Shown: piece after piece, positions 6,760 through 8,529 of the stretch
Layout of the letters: every line of letters starts with the position of its first letter
Position numbering within the stretch: the first letter of the stretch is position 1
The notes under the pieces: generated by a model
The model's input: the letters and a program-made list of their open reading frames with translations, nothing else
Databases searched by the model: none
What the model was told of the DNA's origin: nothing
Source of the DNA: Candidatus Fermentibacteraceae bacterium
GTDB taxonomy: Bacteria > Fermentibacterota > Fermentibacteria > Fermentibacterales > JCC-6
Direction: 5' to 3'
Length of the DNA stretch: 8,529 nucleotides
NCBI GenBank assembly: GCA_021162285.1
Contig: JAGGYZ010000112.1
Location: 1 to 8,529 of the forward strand
Program-made: the position numbers and the translations under genes

Positions 6760-7196
6760 TCCACCACTTCCTTTTCGGTGCATTTTGCCACGATTTTCGC
6801 AATTCTCATCCTGTAGGAGGGCCGTTTTCCCACTGTTCTGTTTGCTGAAACTGCAATTATCAGACCAGCCACAAGACCTGCAAATGCACCTGTTGCTCCA
6901 TACATCGGACCGCCTTCAAGCATGATAAAGTAACCGGCAATCAGCAGAATAACCGGCAGCACCAGTGTGACGAAGATGATCTGCAGGGTAGCTGCTATCG
7001 GCAGTTCAAGCTCGACGATGTCACCAGCTGAGATTCCCGGCAGTGTTCCGGTGGTTATTATTTTTTCCTCAGGCCGTGTACCTGTAATTGCCACACAGCT
7101 GTCTTTCGCAGCACACACATCGCAGCCGGAACCGCCTCCAACAGCAACCTTTGCTTCCCCGTTAACGATCTCCTGTACCACTCCCCTTTGAATCAT
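6756..7196 (-). CDS. RseC/MucC-family membrane protein
   Basis: A 146-residue protein with the layout of the RseC/MucC family. An N-terminal soluble part carries a cysteine cluster, CDVCAAKDSC (C25, C28, C34), which is the spacing seen in RseC proteins. It is followed by a GD.VEL.LP segment (58-66) and two membrane helices (about 71-91 and 98-118), then a basic C-terminal tail. In gammaproteobacteria RseC modulates sigma-E signalling and takes part with Rsx/Rnf proteins in reducing SoxR; neither partner is in this window, so the cellular role here is open. The start at 7196 is chosen because GGAGGT lies five bases upstream; the in-frame ATG at 7208 abuts that site and adds only MEVQ. It is the first gene of the tldD operon, with a four-base GTGA overlap. 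The cysteines could bind a metal cluster or be redox-active. Confidence 0.88.
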   Translation of the reverse strand: MIQRGVVQEIVNGEAKVAVGGGSGCDVCAAKDSCVAITGTRPEEKIITTGTLPGISAGDIVELELPIAATLQIIFVTLVLPVILLIAGYFIMLEGGPMYGATGAFAGLVAGLIIAVSANRTVGKRPSYRMRIAKIVAKCTEKEVVE

Positions 7197-7200
7197 TTGC

Positions 7201-7206
7201 ACCTCC
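7201..7206 (-). promoter_or_regulatory. Shine-Dalgarno site that sets the rseC-family gene start
   Basis: GGAGGT on the minus strand lies about five bases before the ATG at 7196-7194. The upstream in-frame ATG at 7208-7206 overlaps it, so initiation at 7196 is preferred. Confidence 0.7.
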
Positions 7207-7217
7207 ATATTTTAGCA

Positions 7218-7245
7218 ATTTAACCAAATCGGGTCGGGATGTCAC
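7218..7245 (-). promoter_or_regulatory. Candidate promoter of the rseC-tldD-tldE operon
   Basis: On the minus strand GTGACA (7245-7240) and TTAAAT (7223-7218) are 16 bases apart. The -35 box matches five of six consensus bases and the -10 box four. It would give a short leader before the ribosome site at 7206-7201. Weak evidence, by eye only. Confidence 0.3.
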
Positions 7246-7298
7246 TTCTGTACAGGACAAACAGCCGGGACGCTAATAAAGTAGCACAGGAAGACTGG

Positions 7299-7327
7299 TT
7301 GCCAGTGTCACTGTTACATGATATAAT
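7299..7327 (+). promoter_or_regulatory. Strong sigma70-type promoter with overlapping palindromes
   Basis: TTGCCA (7299-7304) and a perfect TATAAT (7322-7327) are separated by the ideal 17 bases, facing the gamma-glutamylcyclotransferase-like gene. This is the best promoter in the window. Two overlapping inverted repeats cover the -35 box and the start of the spacer: ACTGG/CCAGT (7294-7298 and 7302-7306) and CAGTG-T-CACTG (7303-7313). These could be an operator, though each is short enough to occur by chance. Confidence 0.75.
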
Positions 7328-7376
7328 ACTTAGTTAACAAGGCATTCTACAGCTCTTGACAATGGGGTTGTTCAGT

Positions 7377-7385
7377 AAAGAGGGG
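7377..7385 (+). promoter_or_regulatory. Shine-Dalgarno site favouring a GTG start at 7389
   Basis: AAAGAGGGG ends three bases before GTG 7389; its GAGG core is five bases away. The upstream candidates ATG 7362 and TTG 7356 have no purine-rich site at a workable distance. Confidence 0.6.
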
Positions 7386-7388
7386 CAA

Positions 7389-7880
7389 GTGCTTTACTTT
7401 TCTTTCGGATCCAACATGTCTGAGAAGCGTCTTCTCCAGAGAATCAAAGCAGAGAAGATCGGTGTGGCCGTTCTGAACGGGCACCGGCTGCGGTTTCACA
7501 AACCCAGTATTCTTGACGGCAGTGCCAAGTGTGACATCCAGGAAACAGGACAGCCTGAAGATTTTGTACTGGGCGTGCTATACGACCTTGAAGAGTCTCA
7601 GAAGTCAATTCTTGACGTGATAGAAGGTCTTGGCTCTGGCTACGATCTTAAAACAGTTTCAGTAGCCATTGACGGCAGACAGGTAAAGGCATGCACTTAC
7701 TACGCCACAAGCATCAACCCGGAGCTGAAACCCTATCACTGGTATAAAAAACATGTTCTCGAAGGGGCAATTGAAAACAGAATGCCGGAAGACTACATAA
7801 AGAGCATCGAAGCAGTTGAGTCTGTTACCGACAAAGACGACGAAAGAAGACAAAGGGAACTTTCAATCTACCAGCGATGA
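7389..7880 (+). CDS. Gamma-glutamylcyclotransferase-like (GGCT/AIG2 fold) protein
   Basis: A 163-residue protein of the GGCT-like superfamily. These enzymes release 5-oxoproline from gamma-glutamyl amino acids or glutathione-type peptides; some relatives act on gamma-glutamylamines. Visible are the substrate-loop motif YFSFGSN (3-9, family form YxxYGSN), VLGVLYDL (60-67), the catalytic glutamate in LDVIEGLGSGY (E79), and the C-terminal PYHWYKKHVLEGAIE.RMPEDY block (115-136), which is typical of this group. GTG 7389 is chosen from its ribosome site and because family members usually begin just before the YGSN motif. ATG 7362 would add nine residues and cannot be excluded. It stands alone behind its own strong promoter, diverging from the rseC operon. 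The fold and catalytic residue are clear; the physiological substrate is inferred only from the family. Confidence 0.88.
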   Translation: MLYFSFGSNMSEKRLLQRIKAEKIGVAVLNGHRLRFHKPSILDGSAKCDIQETGQPEDFVLGVLYDLEESQKSILDVIEGLGSGYDLKTVSVAIDGRQVKACTYYATSINPELKPYHWYKKHVLEGAIENRMPEDYIKSIEAVESVTDKDDERRQRELSIYQR

Positions 7881-7909
7881 CTGTTCAAACAGATACAGGG
7901 CACTGCGTG

Positions 7910-8322
7910 TTAAAAACCCACACCGACTCCTATTGATACCAGCATGTCTTTGTCCGGTTTATCACCTGCAATGTGCCCGTCTAGTCCGAAGGAAACATTC
8001 ATTCCTGTGATCATCAGCACACCTTCTCCCCCGGCGTAGGTCTGACCGGTTTCCACATGGCCTGCTGTTTTTCCCCATGTGTACAGAAGTGAGCTTTTTA
8101 GAGACATGCCGAAGACATAGCCAAAGCTTCCTCCCAGACCCAGCGCAGCTTTACAGCCGCCAACACCTGGTTCAACCTGGAAAAACCACACAGATGACGG
8201 CTACAGGTAAGAGAAACAGACGCAATCTGCGGCGTGGACAGTCTGGCACCGACCATAAAGGGGTACGCAACAACACTGTAAGGCAACATTAACACAAGAA
8301 CAGCAGCATAAAATATTTTCAA
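7910..8322 (-). pseudogene. Small exported barrel-like protein interrupted by a one-base frameshift
   Basis: Two minus-strand frames together make one protein. The first, from TTG 8322, gives a signal peptide and mature start (MKIFYAAVLVLMLPYSVVA, then YPFMVGARLSTP and IASVSLT) and then runs into unlikely sequence. The second, open from base 8200 down to the TAA at 7912-7910, gives VWFFQVEPGVGG, then glycine-rich alternating strands (GLGGSFGYVFGMSLKSSLLYTW), and ends in SIGVGVGF with a terminal aromatic. The span is 413 bases, one short of 138 codons, so a one-base deletion (or two-base insertion) at about 8181-8203 explains it; a run of five A/T lies at 8181-8185. Restored, it would be about 137 residues: a small exported outer-membrane-type protein of unknown role. 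A weak ribosome site (TAGG, five bases upstream) fits the TTG start. It could be a decayed gene, a sequencing error, or a -1 programmed frameshift. Confidence 0.7.
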
Positions 8323-8341
8323 GTAAACCTACTCTGATCCT

Positions 8342-8371
8342 TGTATACTGTGCAGCCTCAAACAGATTCAA
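8342..8371 (-). promoter_or_regulatory. Candidate promoter of the frameshifted barrel gene
   Basis: On the minus strand TTGAAT (8371-8366) and TATACA (8347-8342) are 18 bases apart, directly after the terminator of the upstream gene and about 20 bases before the TTG start. The match is moderate and the leader would be short. Confidence 0.35.
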
Positions 8372-8381
8372 ACAGTGTAAA

Positions 8382-8407
8382 ACGGGAGGGGGCCGTTCCC
8401 CTCCCGT
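8382..8407 (-). terminator. Intrinsic terminator of the secreted-protein gene at the right edge
   Basis: ACGGGAGGGG (8382-8391) pairs perfectly with 8398-8407 around a six-base loop. Read on the minus strand, the stem runs into a short T run (TTTT, with the first T being the end of the stem). It begins 16 bases after the stop codon at 8426-8424, the expected place for a rho-independent terminator. Confidence 0.75.
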
Positions 8408-8423
8408 GCAGCTGAAAACCTGA

Positions 8424-8528
8424 TTACCGGAGAACCATCACCGCTTTCACCTCCGAAAACTCAGGTGTGTTGAGACGTATATGGTAGATTCCGGCAGGCA
8501 CAGCTTGTCCACCGGCATCACTGAGGTT
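8424..8528 (-). CDS. C-terminal end of a secreted protein with a FlgD-like / type A sorting-type tail (5' end outside window)
   Basis: Only the last 34 residues lie in the window, read toward the TAA at 8426-8424. They run NLSDAGGQAVPAGIYHIRL and then end in EVKAVMVLR. The pattern D..G..VPAG.Y.IRL, a short hairpin, then K..MVLR is the final strand set of FlgD-Ig-like and type IX sorting-type domains, found at the ends of large secreted proteins in Bacteroidota and several FCB-related or candidate phyla. It suggests a surface or extracellular protein, whose functional part lies upstream of the window edge. A terminator follows. Family type is inferred from this short stretch only, and it does not prove that a type IX secretion system is present. 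Confidence 0.75.
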   Translation of the reverse strand, partial: NLSDAGGQAVPAGIYHIRLNTPEFSEVKAVMVLR

Positions 8529-8529
8529 C

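Noticed and set aside
7881..7892. CTGTTCAAACAG hairpin between the convergent genes ending at 7880 and 7910.
   Set aside because: The stem is only four to five bases and has no T run, too weak to call a terminator.

Overview
The window reads as chromosome of a diderm bacterium with roughly balanced base composition. Three things point there: exported proteins that end in an aromatic residue like outer-membrane beta-barrels, a C-terminal fragment of the FlgD-like/type A sorting class on a secreted protein at the right edge, and an exopolysaccharide-type sugar transferase at the left edge. This combination is common in the FCB group and neighbouring candidate phyla (Fermentibacterota-like lineages are one possibility), but the lineage is inference. 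I see no tRNA, rRNA, CRISPR array, insertion sequence or phage gene.

Left part (1-968): the 3' end of a polyprenyl-phosphate sugar transferase (+), a strong hairpin between convergent genes, a small acidic secreted coiled-coil protein (-), then a 218-base divergent promoter region.

Redox operon (969-3651, +): thioredoxin (WCAPC), thioredoxin reductase (CATC), a two-fold thioredoxin-like protein whose second fold has CPHC and whose first fold has lost its CxxC, and an exported probable outer-membrane beta-barrel. Two of the three junctions are TGATG stop/start overlaps and the third gap is 12 bases, so the set is almost certainly one transcript. The reductase plus the two-fold protein together carry the parts of an AhpF-type reductase as separate genes. 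The first two genes supply NADPH-driven cytoplasmic disulfide reduction; why an envelope protein is coupled to them is open.

TldD/TldE operon (3658-7196, -), in transcription order: an RseC-family membrane protein, TldD (HESVGH zinc protease subunit), TldE/PmbA (non-catalytic partner), and a small four-helix membrane protein. Junctions are a GTGA overlap, a TAATG overlap and a 10-base gap. TldD/TldE form a cytoplasmic protease acting on unstructured peptides. The link to RseC is unexplained.

Right part (7197-8529): a strong sigma70-type promoter (TTGCCA, 17 bases, TATAAT) with overlapping palindromes drives a gamma-glutamylcyclotransferase-like gene (+). Next is a small exported barrel-like protein (-) broken by a one-base frameshift, then an intrinsic terminator, then the 3' end of a secreted protein with a sorting-type C-terminus (-).

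Several starts were set from Shine-Dalgarno positions rather than from the longest open frame: 750, 969, 6759, 7196 and 7389.
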